Positions 53,541 to 62,513 of a stretch of 64,000 bases of DNA are shown here, in pieces (within the stretch, counting starts at the first letter, position 1; each line of letters opens with the position of its first letter). The translations under genes and the position numbers were made by a program. Source of the DNA: Nitrospiraceae bacterium (GTDB lineage Bacteria; Nitrospirota; Nitrospiria; Nitrospirales; UBA8639); assembly GCA_020632595.1 (NCBI GenBank), contig JACKFF010000002.1, forward strand, positions 1 through 64,000, written 5' to 3'. Under the pieces are notes generated by a model. The model was not told the DNA's origin, did no database searches, and saw nothing but the letters and a program-made list of their open reading frames with translations.

Positions 53541-54455
53541 ATGAAAAATTCATTCACATCATCTGGAATTTTATCCACAGCTGGCGCCTTGGTTTTCCTT
53601 GGTCTTTCCCTGGTGTCCCTTCCGGGCCCTGCCCATTCCGCTGATTCTACGAAAATTGTGATAGATAAAAGTCATGAGTATTTTCCTGATCAGTTGGGAA
53701 ATGAATGGGTGTATCAGGGCACGATGGTCGAAGGGGGCATGGTCCAGATTAAGAATGAGAATACCCGGTTTACGAATGTTTCGAAAGTTATTGGGACCGA
53801 AATTTTAGAAGGAGTGAAGGTCACGGTTTTCAATGATACCAATCCTGGGAATCAAGGGCCGTCGGATAGTTATTATTTTCGTGATGTTGCAGGGATTCGC
53901 TATTATGGATCTAAGCCCGGCACAACGTTGGAGCGCCAACTGGTGCCCTATCAAATCGTTCGATTTCCTTTAGAGCTACCAAGCTCTTTTGAGCAATTTC
54001 ACCGGACCGGTTTGGATTTTGGCATGGATGTAGATCGTGATGGAGAAAAAGAAACGGTGGATATTGTGGCAACCGTATCTGTTCAGGGGCAGGATACCGT
54101 GATCGTACCTGCTGGCATATATCAGGAAGCCATTCGTCTTGAAGCCAAAATGATCATGAATGTGCATTTGTCTGAGAGCGGGGAGTCAATTCAAGGAACG
54201 GATACGATGACGGCCTGGTTTGCTCGAGGAGTGGGATTGCTCAAATATATTGAACGCCAAACCATTCCTTCCGTTCGCAGCCAGAATGAACGAATGGTTG
54301 AAGTGATTGAGGAATTAGAAAAGGTGACCCTGGCATCTGATGTCGCTTTATTGAGTCGGAGCGAAGCCACGGCGAAGCGTGTTTTCCGTAATCACCTTTT
54401 CCACCATGAATTGCTCAAGATACCCGCTTCCTCCGGCCTTCCGGCCGATTCCTGA
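53541..54455 (+). CDS. exported protein of unknown function
   Basis: A 304-residue protein with a signal peptide (KNSFTSSGILSTAGALVFLG, cleavage near SADS). The mature part starts HEYFPDQLGNEWVYQGTMV, a motif seen in TapB-like/DUF3108-like envelope proteins, then is beta-rich with repeated YYGSKPGTTL and VPAGIYQEAIRLEAKMIM sections. ATG 53541 was chosen for the signal peptide; upstream residues of the open frame are not conserved in style. Its last 108 bases overlap the coding end of putA on the other strand, so the C-terminal 36 residues may not be conserved. Confidence 0.65.
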   Translation: MKNSFTSSGILSTAGALVFLGLSLVSLPGPAHSADSTKIVIDKSHEYFPDQLGNEWVYQGTMVEGGMVQIKNENTRFTNVSKVIGTEILEGVKVTVFNDTNPGNQGPSDSYYFRDVAGIRYYGSKPGTTLERQLVPYQIVRFPLELPSSFEQFHRTGLDFGMDVDRDGEKETVDIVATVSVQGQDTVIVPAGIYQEAIRLEAKMIMNVHLSESGESIQGTDTMTAWFARGVGLLKYIERQTIPSVRSQNERMVEVIEELEKVTLASDVALLSRSEATAKRVFRNHLFHHELLKIPASSGLPADS

Positions 54456-57338
54456 TAACCGATGCCCTCCAAAGGGTTGCCTACTTACTAATGATCCGGT
54501 AATCGGTCGGTTGATATACAAATTCCCCACATCAAATGCATCACGAGCTAGTTGAATATTGGCAGGACTGCGTGAGTATATCCCTCCAGTCAGGGCATAG
54601 GGGGAATCATTAGCTAATTCAAGTGCTTCCGAAATTGTGGAGACCTTCAATACAACCATGACCGGGCCAAATATTTCTTCCTGAGCGACCGGATGGGAAG
54701 GTGGGAGATTTGCCAGGATCACAGGCCCTTGAAAATACCCAGGCCCCTCCAGTTGGCGATCAAGCAGGCAGGTGCCTTCTATTTTCCCAAGTTGCACAAA
54801 GTGCCGAACCCGTTCCAATGCCCGTCGATCAATAAGCGGTCCCATACGGTTTCCAGGGTGTTCCGGTGGACCAATGGGAATGCTTGAAGCCGCTTGTTTG
54901 AGCCGTTCAAGAAATTGGGGGTATACGTCTTTTAGAATAAAAACTCTGGAGCAGGCGGAGCATTTTTGCCCTTGGTAGCCTGTTGCACTGGCTAACACTC
55001 CAACCACGGCTTCATCCAAATCAGCCGTTTCATCAACAATGATGGCATTTTTGCCGCCCATTTCTGCAATGACATGTTTAATGTGTCGTTGCCCCGCTGA
55101 TACGTGACTGGCCTCTTGAATAATATTCAATCCCACGGTTTGTGATCCTGTAAAGGCGATGAGGTGTACCTTGGGGTGTTTAACAAGGGCTTGTCCCACG
55201 TCAGGCCCACCGGGCAGAAAATGCAAGGCGCCTTCGGGTAATCCTGCTTCCGTGAGCAGCTTGAAGAGGTGATATCCCATCATCGGTGAGCGCTCGGAGG
55301 GCTTAAAAAGGACAATATTTCCAGAGACTAAGGCCGCCGAAACAAGACCGGTGGGGATGGCTAATGAAAAATTCCACGGCGAAATCACCACGGCCAGCCC
55401 ACGTGGCTGGAAAATCCGTTGATTGTGTTCCCCTGGCTCTGTTCCTAGACGCTTCGGAGTGCCCAGGCGAATCATTTCCCGTCCATAAAATTCCAGGAAA
55501 TCGATGGCTTCAGCAACGTCCGCATCGGCTTCCCGCCATGGCTTTCCGGTTTCCAATATTTCCCAGGCGGCTAAATCAGGTTTGCGTTGTCGCATTAGCT
55601 CGGCAGTATGAAATAAAACCTGCGCACGGGTGTGCGAAGGGACTTTTCCCCAGGTGCTCATGTGGGCGCAGGCACGCTGGACAATGGGATCAATTTGTTC
55701 AGGAGACAGAGTTGGAAATTTAGCAATGATTTGGTCAGGCAAACTGGGATTAGTCGAGATCAGTTCCGGCCCAAGCCAGGGCATGGGGGTCGGAAGCGGA
55801 TAGGAATGGGTTTGTCCAAGGAGAGGGGCGATGTGTTCGAGACCGAGAGCGAAATTTCGTTGTATGTTCTGTTGAGAATAATCCGAATGCGGTTCGTTGA
55901 CGAATTTGGCAGGATTGTCTCCATCGAGTGATGTGGCTTCCGACTGACTTTCCAGAGACATCGCCTCCTCCCCATTCCTGTTCCCGTTCGAGGGTGATAA
56001 TAGCAGATGATCAAGTGACTCGGCAGTTTCATATTGGCGTCGAATGAAACTTTCATTCGAGGTATTTTCCAATAATCGACGCACGAGATAGGCCATGCCA
56101 GGAAGGAGTTCCCCAATGGGGGCATAGACCCTGAGCCGAAATCCTTGTTCCATCACGGCATCGCGTAAAGGCTCGGCCATGCCATACAGCATCTGATATT
56201 CAAACGTTCCCGGTGAAAGATTGAGCGAGTCTCCCATCGCCCGGACTACGGCTAAAGTCCGAATATTGTGCGAGCCAAAAGCCGGGCGAATGAAGGCTCG
56301 ATGTTCCAGAATTCGGTGAGCGAGGTGTTCGTAGTTCGCATCGGTGTCCGGTTTCTTTAGATAGACCGGTATGGGCCAGCCATGTTGTTGATAGCGAATA
56401 ATTTCAGAGTCCCAGTAGGCGCCCTTGACGAGGCGAATACCGAAGGGAGTGCTTCGTTGTTTTCCCCATGCTAGAAGAGTATCCAGTCTGTCGTTACTGT
56501 TTTTGAGATAAGCTTGTATGGCAATGCTTGCATGCGGAAAGTGTTGGTAGGCAGGTTCAGAAAATACACGCATAAAGACGCTAAGAATGATGGGCTCCAA
56601 TTCGGCCTGCTCCATATCAAACGTGAGAGAGGCCGGCAGGGATTGGGCAAGGTCCAGGATCGAACGGAGGCGGGGAGCAATGCCTGCGTAACTGCCCTCA
56701 GGATCAATGGGGTCTAATTGCGAATATAAGGCGGAGAGTTTGATGGAAAGATTAATCCTGGGGAGAGGACCGAGATGGTCGGTTTCTAATAGAGGTTGAT
56801 GATTCCATTTTGGAATGACTTCTTGTAATCGGGTCAACGCCTGAAGACATCGCGTGTGATAATGATCAGCCTCTTCCTCACTGACAGTGGACTCTCCAAG
56901 CAAATCAAGAGAACACGCACTTCCTGCATGCCAAAGCTGTGTGAGTGTGGGGACAGCCTGGCTAACGGTTTCCCCTGCCATAAACGTGTAGGCCATTTTC
57001 AGGAACTGGCGCCGCAAGATCCGTGTGCCCACATAGGCCGTAAGGGAATGGTTTGTAAACCGACTAAGTGCCCACTTTAGGGGACCAGGAAGAGACGGTA
57101 GGTCTTGAAAGTATTCCTTCAGCATACGCACAAATTGTGCGTCCGTCTGAAGGGAGGGAAGGACGTCAATAAAGCGAAACAGCTGTACCTTGAACTGTTC
57201 ATCACGGGTTCCCCAATCTAAGAGAAGTGACGTCCACCACCGATGATCCCAGAACCCTGGGGTATGGTGACGAGCATTTTTTGCTAATGTCTGTCCAATA
57301 CGCCGAATGTCAGATTCTAAGGAACCATGGACGATCAT
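54348..57338 (-). CDS. putA: bifunctional proline dehydrogenase/1-pyrroline-5-carboxylate dehydrogenase PutA
   Basis: A 996-residue enzyme. Residues about 1-480 are the FAD-containing proline dehydrogenase barrel (with RVYAPIGELLPGMAYLVRRL near 417-436, and the downstream SNESFIRR). Residues about 530-996 are the aldehyde dehydrogenase, with catalytic Cys near 792 (GQKCSACSRV) and the acidic base in AEMGGKNAIIVDE. It oxidises proline to glutamate. The N-terminal ribbon-helix-helix of E. coli PutA is missing, so it is not a DNA-binding repressor. AGGAGG precedes the ATG. Two genes upstream on the same strand may be co-transcribed. Confidence 0.95.
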   Translation of the reverse strand: MIVHGSLESDIRRIGQTLAKNARHHTPGFWDHRWWTSLLLDWGTRDEQFKVQLFRFIDVLPSLQTDAQFVRMLKEYFQDLPSLPGPLKWALSRFTNHSLTAYVGTRILRRQFLKMAYTFMAGETVSQAVPTLTQLWHAGSACSLDLLGESTVSEEEADHYHTRCLQALTRLQEVIPKWNHQPLLETDHLGPLPRINLSIKLSALYSQLDPIDPEGSYAGIAPRLRSILDLAQSLPASLTFDMEQAELEPIILSVFMRVFSEPAYQHFPHASIAIQAYLKNSNDRLDTLLAWGKQRSTPFGIRLVKGAYWDSEIIRYQQHGWPIPVYLKKPDTDANYEHLAHRILEHRAFIRPAFGSHNIRTLAVVRAMGDSLNLSPGTFEYQMLYGMAEPLRDAVMEQGFRLRVYAPIGELLPGMAYLVRRLLENTSNESFIRRQYETAESLDHLLLSPSNGNRNGEEAMSLESQSEATSLDGDNPAKFVNEPHSDYSQQNIQRNFALGLEHIAPLLGQTHSYPLPTPMPWLGPELISTNPSLPDQIIAKFPTLSPEQIDPIVQRACAHMSTWGKVPSHTRAQVLFHTAELMRQRKPDLAAWEILETGKPWREADADVAEAIDFLEFYGREMIRLGTPKRLGTEPGEHNQRIFQPRGLAVVISPWNFSLAIPTGLVSAALVSGNIVLFKPSERSPMMGYHLFKLLTEAGLPEGALHFLPGGPDVGQALVKHPKVHLIAFTGSQTVGLNIIQEASHVSAGQRHIKHVIAEMGGKNAIIVDETADLDEAVVGVLASATGYQGQKCSACSRVFILKDVYPQFLERLKQAASSIPIGPPEHPGNRMGPLIDRRALERVRHFVQLGKIEGTCLLDRQLEGPGYFQGPVILANLPPSHPVAQEEIFGPVMVVLKVSTISEALELANDSPYALTGGIYSRSPANIQLARDAFDVGNLYINRPITGSLVSRQPFGGHRLSGIGRKAGGSGYLEQFMVEKVITENTLRRGFAPTQ

Positions 57339-57421
57339 CTTGTTTTCCCTCCTAAGGATATTTTACACCTTCTCGGGGAATGCGGAAGAGAGATAAAGGA
57401 GAAACGAACCCTGAGGAAAGG

Positions 57422-58585
57422 CTAGGGTTGGCAAGTCGACAAACGCTTACCCGAAATGCTGCCATAAGGGCCGAGGGAGTTTTTGAAAGTGCCTTCAAGA
57501 TGGGAGTCATTGTTGCTGAGGAGCAAACTATCTTCCTGAACTCCTTGTGGGAAGGTCCATTTGAGATAGACCGTGTCTCCATGAATCTCAATGGCGGTTG
57601 GGGCAATTTGAGAGGGTGAGGATTGTCCAGGGGGCGAAAAGGTGATGGTCATTTTACGATCCCCATGGTTTTGGTGGTTATGTACTATCCATCGCCAGGT
57701 TCCGCACAGCCGAGAGCTGGCGGAATCAGCTTGCTTCTGTTGTTGCCACTGCTGAATTTTTTGCCAGGCCTCCCATGCTGTTCCATACGCCGTGGCTTCC
57801 AACTCGCCGGTTTTGGTGAGAAGTGTCATTCGGAACATCGGTAAGAGCCGGGTTTGGATGTAGTGCTGGGTATAGGCCTCATGAATGGGTGGGAGGGGTT
57901 GGTGCGGATCGGCCGTGTCATTCGATGTTTGCCAGTACTCGAGTAATCGATCCTCAATACCCTTTTGGCCGTGCTGTGTAAAAAGGCTTATCCAGGATTG
58001 GGGGCTTTCATCCCACTCCTGATAAGTTTGGTCGTAATATGAAGCGAACTTGGCAAATTCTCCGTCAGGAGGGCTTGAAAGGGAAGTCGACATGTGAGAC
58101 CAGGCTGTTATTTGTCTATAGCCATCAATTATGGGTTTCAAGCCTTGAAGGGTCGAGTGTGTCATGATCCATTGCAGTTGCGCTTCGCCGGGGATGATGT
58201 CGGAAAGTGATGGGATGCTTGTTGTTGGTTTTACCAGGATCTCGCGAAATAATTGCGCGTGGTTGGTTGCAGCCAGAGATTTTAAATAGCTTGTGAGGAG
58301 CTCGACGATCTCTTCTGGGAGGTTCAACTGCATAGGCGCAGATTGTGAATTTATGTAAAGACGAGAGCCTCTGTCCTCTTTAGTGGTTGTGGATTTGAAG
58401 AGGGCTATGGCTTCGTCATCAGAGGCAAGCTGAAGAATTTCTGTGCGGTGTTCTTTCAGGAAGGACCAGGGAAATCCGCTTGATTCCTGATTGGCAAAGG
58501 CGGGGGAAAGATAACAGACCATGAAAATGTGGACGCCAATAAGCCAGAGAATCAATGCTATATTTCGATTGCCACGCCAAGCCAT
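57422..58585 (-). CDS. exported protein of unknown function, 387 residues
   Basis: Signal anchor or signal peptide at about 10-32 (IALILWLIGVHIFMVCYL), then a mostly helical region with alternating Q/W-rich segments and a C-terminal beta part (CGTWRWIVHNHQNHGDRKMT to SGKRLSTCQP). The pair of cysteines (about 290 and 385) could form a disulfide in the periplasm. I recognise no family. ATG 58585 gives the shortest signal peptide; TTG 58597 is also in frame. It sits 83 bp upstream of putA and 86 bp downstream of a hydrolase-like gene. Confidence 0.65.
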   Translation of the reverse strand: MAWRGNRNIALILWLIGVHIFMVCYLSPAFANQESSGFPWSFLKEHRTEILQLASDDEAIALFKSTTTKEDRGSRLYINSQSAPMQLNLPEEIVELLTSYLKSLAATNHAQLFREILVKPTTSIPSLSDIIPGEAQLQWIMTHSTLQGLKPIIDGYRQITAWSHMSTSLSSPPDGEFAKFASYYDQTYQEWDESPQSWISLFTQHGQKGIEDRLLEYWQTSNDTADPHQPLPPIHEAYTQHYIQTRLLPMFRMTLLTKTGELEATAYGTAWEAWQKIQQWQQQKQADSASSRLCGTWRWIVHNHQNHGDRKMTITFSPPGQSSPSQIAPTAIEIHGDTVYLKWTFPQGVQEDSLLLSNNDSHLEGTFKNSLGPYGSISGKRLSTCQP

Positions 58586-58671
58586 GAGTTTTCTCAAGGT
58601 AAGCGTTAGTGCTCGGAAGGAATGAATTGATGAAACGAGTCGGCCATGGTTTTGGAAAATTACATTGGGGC

Positions 58672-59493
58672 TTATATGGTTTTGTTGATGATCGCATTGA
58701 TGAAGTCTATTGAGGTCTGAAGGGCCTCTTCCATATCTGATGCCCGGTAGCTAGGACTGCTGCTTTGCCAGAATTCATCAGAGGCTTCAGGGTAAGATCG
58801 AACTTCGATCTTTTTTCCAGCCTCTTTGGCTATGTTGCAAAACTGGTCACGTTCTTCTTCCGAATTGAGAACGCTTTGTCCTGGCGTCTGGAGTAAAAGA
58901 GGGCAATACAAGCGTTGAGCCAATTGAAGATCGGATGGCAGAGTGCCACAGATTGCTACTGCGGCCTGCAGGCGACGCCTATGCCCGGCAGTTTTTATTG
59001 CCAAGGATCCTCCCATACCAAACCCGATCACTGCATGTGCATTGCGGGTGGTTCTCTCCAATAAGGAGTCTTCTGTGAGATTGGCGTTAAGAAATTCAAA
59101 GCTGGCGTTAATATCCTGCAAGGCTTGCTGTTCGTTGACTCGCTCCATTAGGGCGTTAGCCACTTCAGCATTGGCCGTCACCATCCCGCCCTGTCTCACA
59201 TACAAATTGGGAATTAAGACCACGTACCCTTGGCAGGAGAGACCTTTCGCTAATTCCTGAATGTGGGACGTGAGTCCATAGCGATCATGCAAGAGGACCA
59301 TAGCCGGTAAGATTTTTTTTGCCTCTTGCGGGGCGAATTGAATGCCCTCCACCTGCGGACCTTTAGGGGTTCGTGTATCGGCATAGGGATCTACCATGTG
59401 GTCCTTGTGTGTTTCGAATATTCCTGTACTATTGAATCGCACAAGGGTATATCCAATTTGTTCAATGTCATAGGGGGTGGTGCGTTGGGTCAT
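58672..59493 (-). CDS. dienelactone hydrolase-fold protein, active-site residues missing
   Basis: A 273-residue alpha/beta-hydrolase of the dienelactone hydrolase family (AMVLLHDRYGLTSHI at about 64-78, VLIPNLYVRQGG, IGFGMGGSLAIKTAG). The family nucleophile, usually Cys in GFCMGG, is glycine here (G159), and the usual histidine in the YPGAGHGF-like segment appears as aspartate (YPEASDEFW, 234-242). The protein is otherwise intact, so it is probably a non-catalytic relative. ATG 59493 has AAAGG upstream. Its role is unknown. Confidence 0.75.
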   Translation of the reverse strand: MTQRTTPYDIEQIGYTLVRFNSTGIFETHKDHMVDPYADTRTPKGPQVEGIQFAPQEAKKILPAMVLLHDRYGLTSHIQELAKGLSCQGYVVLIPNLYVRQGGMVTANAEVANALMERVNEQQALQDINASFEFLNANLTEDSLLERTTRNAHAVIGFGMGGSLAIKTAGHRRRLQAAVAICGTLPSDLQLAQRLYCPLLLQTPGQSVLNSEEERDQFCNIAKEAGKKIEVRSYPEASDEFWQSSSPSYRASDMEEALQTSIDFINAIINKTI

Positions 59494-60033
59494 CAGAATA
59501 GCCTTTGGATAAGAATGAACAAAACGGCGCAAAATGGAAATTTCTTTGAAAATACAATGAGGAAAGTCAAATCACTATATCGGTGGTTTCTTTGGCCTGT
59601 CAATCAAGCAGCTGTTGTTCAAAGTAGCAAGAGTATTGCGAAGGTTTTTAGTGGATTCGTTTTTAGAGGAACGATTTAATTTGAAAATATTCTTTGCTGA
59701 ATAGGGGGCAATCACGTCTACATTTTTTCTTACATCAGGACCACTTCAGAAAGATGGGTACCCCTTTTTCAACGGGAGAAAGGCCACCAAAGTCATTCTG
59801 AGAAAATAAAGGGCTATTTCGCCTTCATCGAATTTTATAATGTGGCCTCTTGTTTGTAATGTTCCCCAAATTCAGTTTGAGCAAAAGGCCTGTGAATTTT
59901 TTATAAAATGTACGTTTCAAAGACTAGAAATGTTCATTAGGGAATATTGCCAATGTTATAGGGTTTAGTGTAAGATGCGGTCTGCAGTGGAATGTCAGAG
60001 GGATTGATTTCGGGATAAGGAAAGGAGTTGAGC
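59494..60033. other. intergenic region without a convincing gene
   Basis: A 540-bp gap between divergent genes. Only short open frames without support are visible (for example a 40-codon frame at 59557-59679). It presumably contains promoters for the hydrolase-putA group and for the lysine-rich protein. Confidence 0.4.
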
Positions 60034-60504
60034 ATGGAGCGGCGAGTCACTTCCCATACGGAAGAAGAAGAGATGAATCAACGCCGTCGCCTTCTCACGC
60101 TTGCACGGAAAGGGGATCAAAAGGCGGTTGAATCGTTATTCGAATTGTATCAAGTTCGTGTTTTTTCAGGTGATGCCCTGAAAAAAAAGAAACTCCCCTC
60201 GTTCCCATTGCCCACGCCAACAGGATCTTCGGGGAAGGGCGTGAAGAAACTGGGTAAAATCTCTAGAGCCTCTCCAGCGGACGTGATGCCTGTTCCCATA
60301 CCCCTCAATTCAGGGCAGGAGTCAAAAATAAAGTCGGGATTGCCCACCAAGAAAATTGGAAAAGTCAAAGGGGTAAAGTACCCTGACGGAAAGTCCGTAC
60401 AAACTGCTCCCAAAGTTGGAAAAAGTAAAAAATCTGTTCCAGTCGCCAAAACCAAAAAAACATCTTCCTTGTCTGCGAGACCGGCCCGCGTGAAGAAAAA
60501 ATAA
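60034..60504 (+). CDS. protein with sigma-region-2-like N-terminus and lysine-rich tail
   Basis: A 156-residue basic protein. Residues about 10-48 (NQRRRLLTLARKGDQKAVES, then LFELYQVRVFSG) match the start of ECF sigma region 2, but nothing like the rest of a sigma factor follows. Residues about 50-156 are low-complexity, rich in K, P, S, V and G (KKKKLPSFPLPTPTGS, KKIGKVKG, PARVKKK), in the manner of histone H1-like bacterial proteins. ATG 60034 lies 6 bases after AAGGAAAGGAG. It may bind nucleic acid; the function is unknown. Confidence 0.7.
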   Translation: MERRVTSHTEEEEMNQRRRLLTLARKGDQKAVESLFELYQVRVFSGDALKKKKLPSFPLPTPTGSSGKGVKKLGKISRASPADVMPVPIPLNSGQESKIKSGLPTKKIGKVKGVKYPDGKSVQTAPKVGKSKKSVPVAKTKKTSSLSARPARVKKK

Positions 60505-60544
60505 CCTGGGAAAGTAGGACGATTCTGTCGTGTGGTGTCAGAAT

Positions 60545-60850
60545 TCAGTAGCGGACTTCAACTCGCAAGCCACCTGCTGCCAGCTGCTTTCCAATTACAT
60601 CAGCGTTTTTAATATCACCCTGAAAGACAATTGCACTTCCGTGGTGATCAATCTGCCAGGCCAATTCAAAGGCTTTTTTCGTGGTCATCCCGGGTATCAC
60701 TTGACAAAAAAGACTCACGACTTGTTGGTAGGTATGACAATCACAATTGTAGACAACGACTTCGGCTTCGAAATCTTTTCCGGTTCCTAGGTCGGTAATT
60801 TCCAGGGTTTCGGGATCTTTTACGATCCCACACACAATAGGGTCAAGCAT
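60545..60850 (-). CDS. ClpS-like Clp protease adaptor
   Basis: A 101-residue protein matching the ClpS fold: EVVVYNCDCHTYQQVVSLFC (about 29-48), KAFELAWQIDHHGSAIVFQG (about 60-79) and a C-terminal AAGGLRVEVRY. ClpS proteins pass substrates with N-degrons to ClpAP/ClpCP. In the binding site the usual N-D-D reads N-C-D and the usual histidine (AVHYQGK) is aspartate (QIDHHGS), so specificity may differ. ATG 60850 is at the family start; TTG 60865 is also in frame. No clpA or clpC lies nearby. It converges with the lysine-rich gene, 40 bp apart. Confidence 0.8.
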   Translation of the reverse strand: MLDPIVCGIVKDPETLEITDLGTGKDFEAEVVVYNCDCHTYQQVVSLFCQVIPGMTTKKAFELAWQIDHHGSAIVFQGDIKNADVIGKQLAAGGLRVEVRY

Positions 60851-61095
60851 TCCGCATTGTAGCAATGGAGTAAAGGTCCCTCAAGTGAATGTGGAGTAAG
60901 TCGTCATTTTGACGAAAGGCTGATTCCGGGAAATTCAGGGATCAATGATCAGGGATATGCGATTTATCATTGTCCTTGCTTATCAAGCTTGACACGCTGG
61001 ATGCCGAAAAAATTAAGGCAGATGTGTATCAATTTAAAAGTTAGCGAGAAGATGTACAAAATATGAACCCTCTAAAAAATATATAAGGAGTGTCC

Positions 61096-62118
61096 GTGGG
61101 TAAGACAATATTGGTAACCGGTGCTGCCGGATTTATTGGAAGCCATGCAGTAGAAGCATTGGTTAAACGTGGAGACCAAGTGATTGGTCTTGATAATCTC
61201 AATGATTACTATGATCCTGTCCGTAAAGAGAGAAATCTTCGAGAGGTAACCGAGCATGCCAAAACCGGAAAGTGGCCTGGCACGTTTCAGTTTCTCAAAG
61301 GAGATATACGTGATCGAGAGTTGGTCGGACATCTTTTTTCTGATCATCGTTTTGACGCTGTCGTCCATTTAGCGGCGATGGCGGGTGTTCGGGTGTCAAT
61401 TGATGATCCTGCACTGTATTACGATGTCAATGTGATGGGAACGATGGCCTTATTGGATGCGTGTGTGGGGCGGATTGGCTCACAGGGCAAACATTCATCT
61501 TCTCCAACGTTTGTGTTTGCATCAACATCTTCGGTGTATGGCAATACCAAAACGATTCCCTTTGTTCCGGAAGATTCCTGTGATAAACCGCTTGCCCCAT
61601 ATGCAGCGAGTAAGCGGGCAAGTGAATTGCTAGGGTATACCTACCACCACTTGTATGGTTTGGATTGCACCGTCTTTCGATTTTTTACCGTCTATGGCCC
61701 GCGTGGCCGTCCCGATATGATGGCCTATAAAGTATTAGATAACATATTCACCGGCTTAGAAGTCCCCCTCTATAACAATGGAAACATGCATCGAGATTGG
61801 ACGTATGTCGAAGATATTGTCAGTGGCCTGGTTGCGGCGGTTGACCGTCCGATGGGGTATGAAATTTTGAATCTTGGACGAGGTGAACCGGTTCTTCTTG
61901 TTGACTTTGTAAAAGGCATTGAACAGTTAACAGGGCGCCAGGCACAACTGATTCCCGCACCTATGTTAGATGCCGATATTGCCTACACTTTTGCTGATAT
62001 CTCTAAGACCCGCAGGCTATTGGGATATGATCCGCAAACCTCCGTGCCGGAGGGAGTCGGTAAATTTTGGGTCTGGTATCAATCGGAAATTTTACAGAAT
62101 CCAGCCTTAAAGCTCTGA
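61096..62118 (+). CDS. NAD-dependent epimerase, UDP-glucuronate 4-epimerase type
   Basis: A 340-residue extended SDR: VTGAAGFIGSHAVEAL (about 7-22), LDNLNDYYDPVRKERNL (about 33-49, typical of UDP-glucuronate/UDP-galacturonate epimerases), catalytic STSSVYG and YAASKRA (near 174-180), followed by FRFFTVYGPRGRPDM (near 196-210), RDWTYVEDI. It would make a nucleotide sugar (such as UDP-galacturonate) for surface glycan. GTG 61096 is 5 bases after AAGGAG, whereas GTG 61090 would overlap the ribosome site. No other glycan gene is next to it. Confidence 0.88.
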   Translation: MGKTILVTGAAGFIGSHAVEALVKRGDQVIGLDNLNDYYDPVRKERNLREVTEHAKTGKWPGTFQFLKGDIRDRELVGHLFSDHRFDAVVHLAAMAGVRVSIDDPALYYDVNVMGTMALLDACVGRIGSQGKHSSSPTFVFASTSSVYGNTKTIPFVPEDSCDKPLAPYAASKRASELLGYTYHHLYGLDCTVFRFFTVYGPRGRPDMMAYKVLDNIFTGLEVPLYNNGNMHRDWTYVEDIVSGLVAAVDRPMGYEILNLGRGEPVLLVDFVKGIEQLTGRQAQLIPAPMLDADIAYTFADISKTRRLLGYDPQTSVPEGVGKFWVWYQSEILQNPALKL

Positions 62119-62513
62119 CCTCGAATTTCTTATCCCATCGTTATTGCTTCTCAATCGTTCAGGATCTGCCCTTATTCCCCCGGTCCAGCCGGACCGGGGA
62201 ATTTGTTTTCTAATTCTTTCTTCAGAACGAGCGAGGGACGCTTTGTTCCTGTTTTATACATGTTGTGGTGGTGGATCTTCTGCGTGGTGCTTTCGGTACA
62301 GGGCTCAATAGAGGGCCTTATCCCCTGTGATTGATATACGGATCCTTAACTTTTTTGCAAAGCAACCGATAAGGATTGGCACGTGTCTATTGCGGAAGAA
62401 TGAACAAGATTTAAGCCGATTTCTTCAGAAATCATTCCGTATAGGAGGTTGACGAATTAATCTTCCCCCTAACCTCATGATACACACAGTCACCATTGCA
62501 CCAGGAGGATCTC
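62119..62513. other. intergenic region before pal
   Basis: A 395-bp gap containing the terminator listed next and the promoter region of pal. ACCAGGAGG, a strong ribosome site, lies just before the pal start. I see no other element. Confidence 0.4.
62175..62209 (+). terminator. Rho-independent terminator of the epimerase gene
   Basis: The stem TTCCCCCGGTCC / GGACCGGGGAA (one bulged C) with loop AGCC is followed by TTTGTTTT. It is placed 57 bp after the stop codon. Confidence 0.8.
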
